Shown here one piece after another: positions 16,194 to 26,400 of a DNA stretch of 64,000 nucleotides. The stretch is from the NCBI GenBank assembly GCA_017504965.1, contig JAFVQD010000005.1:1-64000 (forward strand). Reading direction: 5' to 3'. The position numbers were made by a program, and so were the translations under genes. The notes below the pieces were generated by a model. It ran no database searches. It worked only from the letters and a program-made list of their open reading frames with translations, and was not told where the DNA came from. The stretch comes from Bacteroidales bacterium (GTDB taxonomy: Bacteria; Bacteroidota; Bacteroidia; Bacteroidales; UBA932). Every line of letters starts with the position of its first letter. Within the stretch, counting starts at the first letter, position 1.

Positions 16194-17630
16194 ATGAGTG
16201 AAAAAAATGACATAATAAGAGATGTGACCGAGAACGAGTATCAGCACGGCTTTGAGACTATTCTCCATCAGGAGTTTATTCCCAAGGGGCTGAATGAGGA
16301 TATCGTGAGGCTTATCTCTGCGAAGAAAGAGGAACCCGAGTGGCTGCTCGAGTTCCGTTTGAAGGCCTTTCGTAAGTGGCAGACTATGAAGATGCCTACG
16401 TGGGCCCATCTGGATATTCCCGAAATAGATTACCAGGACATAATATATTTTGCCGCCCCCAAGAAGAGGGAAGAGGTGAAGGAGATCGATCCTGAACTTA
16501 TGGCTACCTTCGACAAACTGGGCATTCCTCTCGATGAGAGGAAGGCTTTGGCGGGTATGGCTGTGGATGCTGTCTTCGACTCTGTCTCAGTGAAGACCAC
16601 TTTCAGGGAGTCTTTGGCTGAGAAGGGTATTATTTTCTGCTCTTTCTCTGAGGCTGTGAGGGATCACGGAGACCTGGTGAGAAAGTATCTCGCATCGGTA
16701 GTCCCTATCGGTGACAACTATTTCTCTGCCCTTAACTCGGCAGTTTTCTCAGACGGTTCGTTCTGCTATATCCCTAAGGGTGTCCGCTGTCCGATGGAGC
16801 TTTCGAGCTATTTCAGGATCAATGCACGCGGCACAGGGCAGTTCGAGAGGACGCTGATAGTGGCAGACGAGGGATCGTATGTGAGTTATCTGGAGGGGTG
16901 TACAGCTCCTCAGCGTGATGAGAATCAGCTTCACGCCGCTGTGGTGGAGATAGTGGTGATGGATGATGCGGAGGTGAAATATTCTACAGTGCAGAACTGG
17001 TATCCCGGTGATTCCCAGGGGCGTGGAGGTATTTTTAACTTCGTGACCAAGAGGGGAATCTGCGCCGGTGTGAACAGCAAGCTTTTCTGGACTCAGGTGG
17101 AGACAGGCTCCGCAATCACCTGGAAATATCCGAGCACCATCCTTAAGGGCGACAACTCCATTTCAGAGTTCTATTCGGTGGCAGTGACCAATAATTTCCA
17201 GCAGGCAGATACAGGTACCAAGATGATCCATATCGGGAAAAATACCCGCAGCAGGATCGTGAGCAAAGGTATCTCGGCCGGAAGGAGCCAGAACAGCTAC
17301 CGTGGTCTGGTGAAGATATTGCCCGGGGCGGATTATGCGAAAAACTTTTCGCAATGTGACTCGCTGCTGCTGGGGGACAAGTGCGGTGCACACACTTTCC
17401 CTGTGGTGGAATCACAGAACCAGACTGCTGTGACGGAGCACGAGGCGACCACTTCGAAGATCAGTGAGGACCAGCTCTTCTACTGTACCCAGAGGGGTAT
17501 CACAGCAGAGGATGCAGTGGGCCTTATCATCGGAGGATATACAAGAGAAGTTATAAATCATCTCCCTATGGAGTTTGCAGTGGAGGCTCAGAAGCTTCTG
17601 CAGGTATCTCTGGAGGGTAGTGTAGGTTAG
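16194..17630 (+). CDS. sufB: Fe-S cluster assembly scaffold SufB
   Basis: A 478-aa component of the SufBCD scaffold that builds iron-sulfur clusters in the cytoplasm. The N-terminus ([14 protein letters not shown], then [19 protein letters not shown]) is the conserved SufB opening, which fixes the start. The beta-helix core is full length, and the conserved cysteine lies near residue 388 in [10 protein letters not shown], next to DKCGAHTFP. The end motif [20 protein letters not shown] is typical. It is the first gene of sufB-pnuC-sufC-sufD; no sufA, sufE or sufS lies within the window. Confidence 0.97.
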   Translation: MSEKNDIIRDVTENEYQHGFETILHQEFIPKGLNEDIVRLISAKKEEPEWLLEFRLKAFRKWQTMKMPTWAHLDIPEIDYQDIIYFAAPKKREEVKEIDPELMATFDKLGIPLDERKALAGMAVDAVFDSVSVKTTFRESLAEKGIIFCSFSEAVRDHGDLVRKYLASVVPIGDNYFSALNSAVFSDGSFCYIPKGVRCPMELSSYFRINARGTGQFERTLIVADEGSYVSYLEGCTAPQRDENQLHAAVVEIVVMDDAEVKYSTVQNWYPGDSQGRGGIFNFVTKRGICAGVNSKLFWTQVETGSAITWKYPSTILKGDNSISEFYSVAVTNNFQQADTGTKMIHIGKNTRSRIVSKGISAGRSQNSYRGLVKILPGADYAKNFSQCDSLLLGDKCGAHTFPVVESQNQTAVTEHEATTSKISEDQLFYCTQRGITAEDAVGLIIGGYTREVINHLPMEFAVEAQKLLQVSLEGSVG

Positions 17631-17637
17631 GAGATAT

Positions 17638-18291
17638 ATGGGAATTCTAAGTACAGATTTTGTAATTTTTACACTTGGAGGTGTCGGGGTCAGTTTGCTT
17701 GAATTGGTCTCAGTATTATTTGGTTTAATAAATGTGTTTTTGGCAGGAAGAGGCAAAAGTATCAACTTTTGGTTCGGTTATATCTATGCCATTCTCCTCT
17801 TCACTATGTTCATTCAGAAACACCTCTACTCGAGTATGCTCCTTCAGCCGGTATCGCTGGCGTTTACCATTTTGGGGCACTACCGCTGGACACACCCTGC
17901 CCAGGATGAGCAGAATAAGAAGAAAGAGCTTAAAGTTACAGTCCTGAATAACAGGCAGCGCCTGATGTATGTGGGGGGGATTATCCTCTTTACTGTGGTA
18001 TGGGGATTTTTTATGCAGTGGATCTCAGGGCAGTTCCCCGATGCATTTCCCCCTGCACGCAGACCATTCCTGGATGCTTGTGTTATGGGTGCTATGTTTA
18101 CTGCCCAGTATCTGTCGGCTCAGAAGAAGCTTGACTGCTGGGGTGCCTGGATTATTGTAAATACTACTAACATCATATTATATGTATCGGCCGGTCTGGT
18201 ATTTATGCCTATCGTAAGTGCTTTGTACTGGTTCAATGCTATTCTGGGTTTTACCACCTGGAGAAAAGAATGGAGGGAAACAAGATGCTAA
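17638..18291 (+). CDS. pnuC: Nicotinamide riboside/mononucleotide transporter PnuC
   Basis: Integral membrane protein of 217 aa with about seven hydrophobic helices, matching the PnuC family that brings nicotinamide riboside into the cell for NAD synthesis. Helpful motifs are GRGKSINFWFGYIYAILLF, YRWTHP, and the C-terminal QKKLDCWGAWIIVNTTNI with LYWFNAILGFTTWRKE, a WR-type end seen in PnuC. It starts 7 bp after the sufB stop and overlaps the sufC start by 7 bp. It therefore sits inside the suf operon, which is an unusual place. No riboswitch is visible ahead of it. Confidence 0.9.
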   Translation: MGILSTDFVIFTLGGVGVSLLELVSVLFGLINVFLAGRGKSINFWFGYIYAILLFTMFIQKHLYSSMLLQPVSLAFTILGHYRWTHPAQDEQNKKKELKVTVLNNRQRLMYVGGIILFTVVWGFFMQWISGQFPDAFPPARRPFLDACVMGAMFTAQYLSAQKKLDCWGAWIIVNTTNIILYVSAGLVFMPIVSALYWFNAILGFTTWRKEWRETRC

Positions 18292-19028
18292 CAATTAAAG
18301 ATCTCCACGCAAGAGTAGGAGAAAAAGAGATATTAAAAGGGATTAACTTAAATGTTAAAGAGGGTGAAATTCACGCTATTATGGGTCCAAATGGGTCTGG
18401 AAAGTCTACGCTTTCTTCTGTTTTGGCAGGGCGTGACACCTTCGAAGTGACCTCCGGAGAGGTAGTTTTGGACGGGAAAAATCTTTTGGAACTTTCGCCT
18501 GAAGAGAGGTCTTGGGCAGGGGTTTTCCTCGGTTTCCAATACCCTATCGAAATACCCGGAGTATCTAATGTTAATTTTATGAAAAGTGCTGTAAATGAGC
18601 ATAGGAAACAAAAAGGTTTGGAGCCTCTTTCATCTGCTCAGTTCCTCAAATTGATGAGAGAGAAGATGGCCATAGTAGGTATGGACAGCTCTTTCTCTTC
18701 ACGCGGAGTGAATGTGGGCTTCTCAGGAGGTGAGAAGAAGAGGAATGAGATCTTCCAGATGGCTATGCTCGAGCCCCGTCTCGCTATCCTCGATGAGACC
18801 GACAGTGGTCTTGATGTGGATGCACTCAGAATCGTGGCTACAGGTGTAAATAATCTTAAGAGACCCGATAATGCCTTTATCGTGATTACCCACTATCAGA
18901 GACTTCTTGACTACATCGTCCCCGATGTGGTCCATATCCTGTACAAGGGTAAAATTATCAAGACTGCCGGCAAGGAACTTGCGCTGGAGGTGGAGCAGAG
19001 GGGTTATGATTGGCTAATTAATGGTTAG
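18285..19028 (+). CDS. sufC: SufC ATPase
   Basis: A 247-aa ABC-type ATPase that drives the SufBCD scaffold. Walker A GPNGSGKST is at 34-42, the signature FSGGEKKR lies near 146-153 and Walker B LAILDETDSGLD near 166-177; DETDSGLD is the SufC-specific form. An ATG 15 bp upstream exists, but ATG at 18285, preceded by GGAGGGAAAC, gives the conserved MLTIKDLHA start. It overlaps pnuC by 7 bp and sufD by 8 bp, so the three are translationally coupled. Confidence 0.96.
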   Translation: MLTIKDLHARVGEKEILKGINLNVKEGEIHAIMGPNGSGKSTLSSVLAGRDTFEVTSGEVVLDGKNLLELSPEERSWAGVFLGFQYPIEIPGVSNVNFMKSAVNEHRKQKGLEPLSSAQFLKLMREKMAIVGMDSSFSSRGVNVGFSGGEKKRNEIFQMAMLEPRLAILDETDSGLDVDALRIVATGVNNLKRPDNAFIVITHYQRLLDYIVPDVVHILYKGKIIKTAGKELALEVEQRGYDWLING

Positions 19029-20040
19029 TATGGGAGAGTTGAATTATATATATGCGCCCGAGTCTCCGCTTACCGAGCAGTTCAGGTGCCGTGTCCCGAT
19101 GAAGGGGACCCGTCAGCTTTTTCTCGTAAATGGTGGAGTCCAGGGGACCACTGCCCCTCTGAATATATCTTTGGGGGAGGGTCAGGTGATGGAGGATATC
19201 CTTCAGGTCATCAGTGTCAGGACAGAAGGTGCTCCACTGGAGATATCCTATAGAAATACTCTTCATTTTGGCAAGGGCAGTCAGGCGAGGATTCTCCTCT
19301 GCTCACATACATTTACCCTCGACAAGTTCAAGACAGAGGAGGATGTCGATATCACCCTGGAGGATGATGCAGTAGTAGATGTGGTGGTGATGCAGAATGA
19401 GCACAATGAGGCTGTTCACAATGCCAGATTCAATATCAAAGTGGGGGCCGGTGCATCCATTAAAGTGTCGTTCCTGACACTCCACGGCGGAAGCATTGAA
19501 AATAAGATACAGGTCAATATCGATGGCGAAAGGGGCAATGTGGACCTTAGCGGCCTCTATCTGGTGGATGGTAACCAGTTTGTTTCCAATGTGGTGGAGA
19601 TGAGACACAATGTTGCCGACTGCACCAGCAGCCAGCTTTTCAAGGGTGTCCTGGACAATGAGTCATCTGCCAGATTCTCAGGTATCATATATGTCAAACA
19701 GGATGCCCAGAGGATAGATGCCTATCAGGCAAACCACAATCTTCTCCTGTCGGACAAAGCGAGAATCCACACAGAGCCTCAGCTCGAGATCTATGCCGAT
19801 GATGTGAAGTGCTCTCACGGAGCCACTATCGGACGCCTGGATGAAAACGAACTTTTCTACCTCCGCTCAAGGGGTATTCCTATGAAGGAGGCAAAAATTC
19901 TCCAGCAGATGGCTTTTGCCTACTCTGTTCTGGAAAAAATTTCGAACTCCGAACTTCGTGAGAGAATGGAAAATCTCGTCGAGAAACGCCTCAGAGGGGA
20001 GTTCTCAAACTGCAAGGAGTGCAGTAAGAATTGTTGTTGA
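19021..20040 (+). CDS. sufD: Fe-S cluster assembly protein SufD
   Basis: A 339-aa SufB paralogue completing the SufBCD scaffold. The beta-helix core and C-terminal family motifs are clear: SDKARIHTEPQLEIYADDV, CSHGATIGRLDENELFYLRS (quoted in full at 20 residues) and RGIPMKEAKILQQMAFAY. It is shorter than the E. coli protein because the N-terminal helical part is reduced. The start could also be the ATG at 19030. The protein ends in a small cysteine cluster (CKECSKNCC), which is not a typical SufD feature and could bind metal or simply be lineage-specific. Confidence 0.92.
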   Translation: MVSMGELNYIYAPESPLTEQFRCRVPMKGTRQLFLVNGGVQGTTAPLNISLGEGQVMEDILQVISVRTEGAPLEISYRNTLHFGKGSQARILLCSHTFTLDKFKTEEDVDITLEDDAVVDVVVMQNEHNEAVHNARFNIKVGAGASIKVSFLTLHGGSIENKIQVNIDGERGNVDLSGLYLVDGNQFVSNVVEMRHNVADCTSSQLFKGVLDNESSARFSGIIYVKQDAQRIDAYQANHNLLLSDKARIHTEPQLEIYADDVKCSHGATIGRLDENELFYLRSRGIPMKEAKILQQMAFAYSVLEKISNSELRERMENLVEKRLRGEFSNCKECSKNCC

Positions 20041-20133
20041 TAATTTCGTTAAAAACTTTCTATTTGCTGTCTTTTTTTTGGTGGAATTCGGTAATAACTT
20101 GCAGCCTAATTTCACCATTAAAGATAGCAAAGT

Positions 20134-22656
20134 ATGAAGACTTATACCTACGAAGAGGCATTAGCTGAAAGCAAAATTTATTTCAAGGGGGATGAATTGG
20201 CAGCATCCGTATGGATCAACAAATACGCCATGAAAGATTCTCAGGGCAATATCTATGAGAAATCTCCTGCTGAAATGCACCAGAGACTTGCAAATGAATT
20301 TGCAAGAATCGAGTCCAAATATCCTAATCCTCTCACATCTGAGGATATCTATGAGCTGCTTAAGGACTTTAAGCACATTATCCCTCAAGGTGGACCTATG
20401 GCAGGTATCGGGAACGACCATCAGGTGGCTTCCCTGTCTAACTGTTTTGTAATAGGTCACAATAACCCTGCTGACTCATACGGTGGAATTATGAAAATAG
20501 ATGAGGAGCAGGTTCAGCTTATGAAAAGACGTGGCGGCGTAGGTCACGACTTGTCTCATATCAGACCTGCCGGCAGTCCGGTTCTGAACAGCGCTTTGAC
20601 CTCTACAGGTATCGTTCCATTTATGGAGCGTTATTCAAATTCTACCCGTGAAGTGGCACAGGATGGTCGTAGAGGTGCCCTTATGCTATCGATTTCTATC
20701 AAGCACCCCGATTCAGAGAACTTCATCGATGCCAAGATGGAGAAGGGTAAAGTTACAGGTGCCAATGTGTCGGTGAAAGTGGATGATGAGTTTATGAGGA
20801 GTGCCCTCAGCGGCAAACCTTATGTACAGCAATATCCTGTTTACTCAAATGCACCTAAGGTGACTAAAGAGATCGACGCCTCTGTACTCTGGAAGAAGAT
20901 TATCCATAATGCGTGGAAATCTGCCGAGCCCGGTGTCCTGTTCTGGGATACTATCTTGAGAGAGTCGGTGGCAGACTGCTATGCAGATAAGGGGTACAGA
21001 ACAGTAAGTACCAACCCTTGTGGTGAAATCCCCCTATGTCCTTATGACTCTTGCCGTCTTATCGCTGTGAATCTCTACTCTTATGTGGAGAACCCTTTCA
21101 CACCGGAGGCATCATTCAACTTCGACCTCTTCAAGACCCACGTGAGAAAAGCAATGAGACTTATGGATGACCTAATCGATCTTGAGATGGAGAAGATCGA
21201 TGCTATCATAGCCAAAGTCAGAAAAGACCCTGAGGATGCGGATGTGAAGAGAAATGAGCTTGAGCTCTGGGAGAAAATCAAGAGCAAATCTCTGGGCGGT
21301 CGTAGAACAGGTCTTGGTATTACCGGTGAAGGTGATATGCTTGCAGCACTCGGATACACTTACGGTTCGGACAAAGCTATCGAGTTCGCTACCCTCGTTC
21401 AGAAGACTTTGGCAGTGGAGGCTTACCGCTCATCAGTGGAGATGGCCAGAGAGAGAGGTGCTTTCCCTATCTACGATTCGAATAAAGAGATCAATAACCC
21501 TATGATCAGCCGCATCCGTCGTGAGGATGAGGAGCTGTATGACACTATGGTCCACTATGGCCGAAGAAATATCTCACTTCTTACCATCGCACCTACAGGT
21601 ACCACTTCACTTATGACTCAGACCACTTCAGGTATTGAGCCTGTATTCCTCCCTTTCTACAAGAGAAGAAGAAAAGTGAATCCCAATGACCTTAACGCGA
21701 AGATCGCTTTCAAAGATGAGAATGGGGATTGCTTCGAGGAGTACTATGTATTCCACCATGGCTTCCTGACCTGGTGCAGTGTTAACGGTTATGATGTGGA
21801 GGCTGTGAAGAATATGTCGGAGAAAGAGATCTCTGACTTGGTGAAGAAGTCACCTTATCATAAAGCTACATCCAACGATATTGACTGGGTAGCTAAAGTG
21901 AAGATGCAGGGCAAGATGCAGAAATGGGTGGACCACTCTATCAGTGTGACCGTGAATCTCCCTAACGATATCAGCGAAGAGATGGTGTCAGAGGTTTACA
22001 GAACAGCCTGGGAGTGTGGCTGTAAGGGTATTACAGTGTATAGAGATGGTTCTCGCACAGGTGTGCTTGTATCTGCAAAAGACAAAAAAGAGGATACATA
22101 TAAGAAACCTGTTTCACGTCCTAAGTCTCTCGAAGCAGATGTCATCCGCTTCAGAAACGGTTCTGAGCAGTGGATCGCATTTGTGGGCAAGCACGAAGGG
22201 AGGCCTTATGAGATCTTTACCGGTCTGGTGGACGAGACCCGTTCTGTACCTTCAAGCATCACCACAGGCTGGATTGTGAAGGAGAAAGGTGAAGACGGAG
22301 CCAAATCACGCTATGACTTCCACTATAAAGACAAATACGGATACCCTTGTATCCTGGGTGGTATCTCACATATGTTCGACAAGGAGTTCTGGAACTATGC
22401 AAAACTTATCTCAGGTGTCATCAGAAATGGTATGCCTATCGTCGATATCGTAAACCTGGTAAAAGGTCTTAATCTGGATGACGAGAGTATCAATACCTGG
22501 AAAAACGGTATCGAAAGGGCTCTAAAGAGATATATCCCTGATGGAACCAAAGCCAAAGCCGGTGCAAAATGTCCTAACTGTGGCTCTACCAGACTGATCT
22601 ACAAAGAGGGATGTCTGGCTTGTCAGGACTGTGATTACAGTAAGTGTGGCGGTTGA
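20134..22656 (+). CDS. nrdJ: Adenosylcobalamin-dependent ribonucleotide reductase (class II)
   Basis: An 840-aa enzyme converting ribonucleotides to deoxyribonucleotides with a B12-generated thiyl radical, so it works with or without oxygen. The catalytic NPCGE motif is at 294-298 with the thiyl Cys296, and SLTTI-type loops appear as ISLLTIAPTGTTSLM. LSNCFVIG supplies a redox cysteine. After residue about 650 there is a TSCPD-like region, and the tail has a zinc-ribbon/redox cluster (CPNCGS...CLACQDC...CGG). The 93-bp spacer ahead is too short for a cobalamin riboswitch and none is seen. ispE follows after 10 bp. Confidence 0.93.
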   Translation: MKTYTYEEALAESKIYFKGDELAASVWINKYAMKDSQGNIYEKSPAEMHQRLANEFARIESKYPNPLTSEDIYELLKDFKHIIPQGGPMAGIGNDHQVASLSNCFVIGHNNPADSYGGIMKIDEEQVQLMKRRGGVGHDLSHIRPAGSPVLNSALTSTGIVPFMERYSNSTREVAQDGRRGALMLSISIKHPDSENFIDAKMEKGKVTGANVSVKVDDEFMRSALSGKPYVQQYPVYSNAPKVTKEIDASVLWKKIIHNAWKSAEPGVLFWDTILRESVADCYADKGYRTVSTNPCGEIPLCPYDSCRLIAVNLYSYVENPFTPEASFNFDLFKTHVRKAMRLMDDLIDLEMEKIDAIIAKVRKDPEDADVKRNELELWEKIKSKSLGGRRTGLGITGEGDMLAALGYTYGSDKAIEFATLVQKTLAVEAYRSSVEMARERGAFPIYDSNKEINNPMISRIRREDEELYDTMVHYGRRNISLLTIAPTGTTSLMTQTTSGIEPVFLPFYKRRRKVNPNDLNAKIAFKDENGDCFEEYYVFHHGFLTWCSVNGYDVEAVKNMSEKEISDLVKKSPYHKATSNDIDWVAKVKMQGKMQKWVDHSISVTVNLPNDISEEMVSEVYRTAWECGCKGITVYRDGSRTGVLVSAKDKKEDTYKKPVSRPKSLEADVIRFRNGSEQWIAFVGKHEGRPYEIFTGLVDETRSVPSSITTGWIVKEKGEDGAKSRYDFHYKDKYGYPCILGGISHMFDKEFWNYAKLISGVIRNGMPIVDIVNLVKGLNLDDESINTWKNGIERALKRYIPDGTKAKAGAKCPNCGSTRLIYKEGCLACQDCDYSKCGG

Positions 22657-22666
22657 TAATTAGGTT

Positions 22667-23458
22667 ATGAATATAGTCTCATACCCAAACGCAAAGGTCA
22701 ATTTAGGACTCAGGATTATAGAGAAGCGTCCCGATGGTTTTCATAATCTTGAGACCCTTTTTGTCCCTACGGGGTTGTGTGATATATTGGAAATAGTAAC
22801 ATCTAACATTTTTTCTATAAAGCACTATGGCCTCACATATTCACTTCCGGATGCGAATCCCGAAGAGGATCTGTGTGTAAGGGCGTATAGACTGCTGCAG
22901 AGAGATTACGATCTCCCTCCGGTAGAGATACACCTTTATAAAAAAATACCTGTAGGCGCAGGTTTGGGTGGGGGCTCTGCAGATGCGGCTTTTACTCTGA
23001 AGAGCCTTAATTCCCTTTTTAAACTAAACCTATCAGATGAAGCACTCGCTTCCTATGCTGCCAGGCTGGGAAGTGACTGCCCTTTCTTTGTGTATAATAA
23101 ACCTATGTTTGGTGAGGGTAGAGGCGAAATTTTGACCCCATACCAAGCCCCTTGGATTGATGACCTTTTCGGAGAAAAGCCCAGATACAAGATTGAGACG
23201 AGGACTTTCCCTATTCACGTTTCTACTGCCGAGGCATATAGAGGCGTGAGGCCATCATTGCAGGGCCGGGGGTTGAAAAATCTCCTATCTCTCCCCATTG
23301 AACAGTGGAAAGGGACCATCGTAAATGATTTTGAAGAGAGTGTTTTCGGGAAGTATCCGCAGCTCGCTCTGGCGAAGCAGAGACTCTATGATGAGGGTGC
23401 TGTATTTGCCCTTATGTCCGGCAGCGGATCCTCTATCTTCGGGATATTCCCCTATTAG
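22667..23458 (+). CDS. ispE: 4-diphosphocytidyl-2-C-methyl-D-erythritol kinase
   Basis: A 263-aa GHMP kinase of the non-mevalonate isoprenoid pathway. The N-terminus PNAKVNLGLRI and RPDGFHNLETLF are IspE signatures, and the GHMP ATP loop PVGAGLGGGSADAA is at 96-109. ALMSGSGSSIFGIF at the C-terminus is also conserved. It follows nrdJ by 10 bp, and its stop overlaps that of dnaE on the other strand by 4 bp. It supplies precursors for the polyprenyl synthase encoded at 31.6 kb. Confidence 0.95.
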   Translation: MNIVSYPNAKVNLGLRIIEKRPDGFHNLETLFVPTGLCDILEIVTSNIFSIKHYGLTYSLPDANPEEDLCVRAYRLLQRDYDLPPVEIHLYKKIPVGAGLGGGSADAAFTLKSLNSLFKLNLSDEALASYAARLGSDCPFFVYNKPMFGEGRGEILTPYQAPWIDDLFGEKPRYKIETRTFPIHVSTAEAYRGVRPSLQGRGLKNLLSLPIEQWKGTIVNDFEESVFGKYPQLALAKQRLYDEGAVFALMSGSGSSIFGIFPY

Positions 23459-26400
23459 CCGATTTTTACATCTTTAGTGATATTGTACTGGAGACCGCGG
23501 GAGCGGAGGAAAGTCAGCAGTTCGTCGTTGAGGGCCACCTTATACTTTCTGGAGAAGTATTCGGCGGTGACGTCGTTCTTCCTGTCGTGAATATAAAGGG
23601 TAAGGAGGGCGTGCCCTCTGTTCTTTCGGAGATTCTTGGAGAACTCTGTGATAAAGGTCTCGGTAATCTGCTCTACCGGCAGCAGGATCGCTATAGATTT
23701 GATGAATTCGTCCTTAGTGTTCGACAGGAGTGTCATCCCTTGTACCCTGAGTCTGCACTCTGTCGGGACAAGTGGCTGGGACTTGTCCCTATTGGCTTTC
23801 TCTTCAGGGGTCAGTCTGGGATATACCAGTGTAGGCATCACTTTTATAAGAAGCGCTGTATTCTCCTGAGCATATGGTAGATATGCCTCATACTCCTTGC
23901 CGAAGAGGGCGAACTGGTAACTTGATGTGTAGTCCTCCACCGTCATCTTGCAGAAGGGCCTGTTGGTCTTGGTGAGTCCCATAGATACTCCGGTGACCAG
24001 ACCGGCGAGGTAGTAGCCATCGGGATTGGGTGCTACGGAGCCGGAGAAGACATTGTCCACCAGTTCTCCTATCTCGGAGATTTTGAGCGAAGCGAATTGC
24101 TCTACCTCCAGTTTGAAGGTGTCAAGAGGGTGAGATGAGAGGTACATCCCCACCAGCTCTTTCTCCTTTTTGAGCACCTCCAGCTGGTTGAGTTCCGGGG
24201 TGATGGGGAGCATCGGTCTGGCGGTCTGGACAGCAGCGTCACCACCGAAGAGCGAAGTGGAGGCATCACTGCTGTTTTTCTGGAATTTATTGCCGTAGCG
24301 GAGGAGGATATCTGCGAATGTCTCACCTTTTCCGAGGTCTACAGCGAAAGTGCCGCGGTTCACCTCCTGGAAGCAGTCAAAGGCACCAGAACCCACTAAG
24401 GACTCTATACCTTTCTTATTTACTGTGGTGAGGTTTACCCTCTCTATAAAATCGAAAACATCTTTATATATACCATTGGCCTCCCTCTCCTGAATTACCG
24501 AGTTCACGGCATTCTCACCGATACCTTTGATGCCGGCCATACCGAAGCGGACGTTACCCTGCTTGTTTACTGTAAACTGGGTGAAACTCTCGTTTACATC
24601 GGGGCCGAGGATCTTTATGTCGTGCTTCTTGATGTCATCCATAAACTTGGCGATCTCGTCCATATTGTTCATGTTGTTACTGAGAACTGCAGACATATAT
24701 TCGGCGGGGTAGTGTGCTTTCAGGTAACCGGTCTGGTATCCCACCCAGGCGTAGCAGGTGGCGTGCGATTTGTTGAAGGCGTATTGGGCAAATTTCTTCC
24801 AGTCCTCCCATATTTTATTCAGGGTGGCTTCCGGATGGCCGTTTTTCACACCACCTTCGAAGAAGAGGACCTTCAGCTCCTCCATCACTGCGAGCTGCTT
24901 CTTACCCATCGCCTTACGGAGCTTGTCGGCCTGACCTTTGGTAAAGCCTGCAAGCTTCTGCGAGAGGAGCATCACCTGCTCCTGATATACTGTGATTCCG
25001 TATGTATCTTCGAGATACTCCTCCATAGCGGGGAGGTCGTACTCTATTTTCTGGCGCCCCTGTTTTCTGTCTACGAAGTCGGGGATGTAGTCCATCGGCC
25101 CCGGCCTGTAGAGGGCGTTCATCGCGATGAGGTCTGCGAAGCGGGATGGCTGAAGTGCTTTGAGCCATTTCTGCATACCGGGAGACTCGAACTGGAATAC
25201 CCCGACAGTGTCTCCGCGGCTGAATAGTTCGTATGTTTTGACATCGTCGATGGGGATGTGGAAAATGTCTATCTCCACCCCTTTGGAGTGTCTGACATTC
25301 TCCACTGCGTCTCTGAGGATAGAGAGGGTTTTCAGCCCCAGGAAGTCCATTTTCAACATACCAGCCGACTCGATAAGGGTCCCTTCAAACTGCGATACGA
25401 GGATATCTTCGCCACTCTCTTTGTCGGTCGCAATACTGATGGGGATGTAGTCGGTCAAGTCTCCTCGTCCGATGATGGTGGCACAGGCGTGTACTCCGGT
25501 ATTGCGGACAGTCCCTTCGAGTTTGTCAGAGTATACGAGGGTGTCTATAAGTGTCTGGTTGCCCGATTCCATAGCTTGTTTGAACTCCGGTACGTGCTCC
25601 ATACAGAGTGCTATGGTGGGGGCCACCTCTTTTTTCTTTTTCTCGCCGTTGTCATCTACCTCGATGGTGATCGCTTTGGGGACTGCCTTTGAGAGTCTGT
25701 CGGTCTCCTGAAGCGGAAGGCTCTGGATGCGACCCACATCCTTGATGACACTCTTGGTACCCATAGTGCCGAATGTCACTACGTGGGATACGTGGTCCTT
25801 TCCGTATTTGTCCTCCACATATTTGAGAACTTTGTAGCGCCCTTCATCGTCGAAGTCGATATCGATATCGGGCATAGAGATACGGTCAGGATTGAGGAAT
25901 CTCTCGAACAGAAGGTCGTATTTGATAGGGTCTATGTCTGTGATGGTGAGGCAGTATGCTACTGCTGAGCCGGCGGCAGATCCACGTCCGGGACCTACCC
26001 ATACCCCCATATTGCGTGCAGCGCAGATGAAGTCCTGTACGATCAGGAAGTAGTCGGGGAATCCCATCCTCTTGATGGTGGCAAGCTCAAAATCGAGTCT
26101 TTCGCGGTGCCCCTCGGGGATATCCTCTCCGTAACGCTTTTTGGCCCCTTCGTATGTGAGGTAATGGAGGTAGTCGTTAGAGTCTTCAAATCCCTCGGGT
26201 AGTGGGAAGATGGGGAGGATAGGGTCCGAGTTCAGGTTTATGGGCTCTATCTTGTCGACTATCTCGAGGGTGTTAGAGATCACTTCGGGATGGTCTGAGA
26301 AGATCTCCATCATCTCCTCGGTGCTCTTCAGGTACTCCTGCTGGGTGTACCTCATTCGTTTGGGGTCGTTGTAGTCGGCGTTGGTGCTTACACAGATGAG

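Noticed and set aside
20041-20133. Cobalamin riboswitch ahead of the class II reductase
   Set aside because: Only 93 bp are available and no B12-box-like sequence is present.
24622-25227. Rightward open frame of 201 codons within dnaE
   Set aside because: It is antisense to conserved polymerase motifs and has no recognisable signature or promoter.
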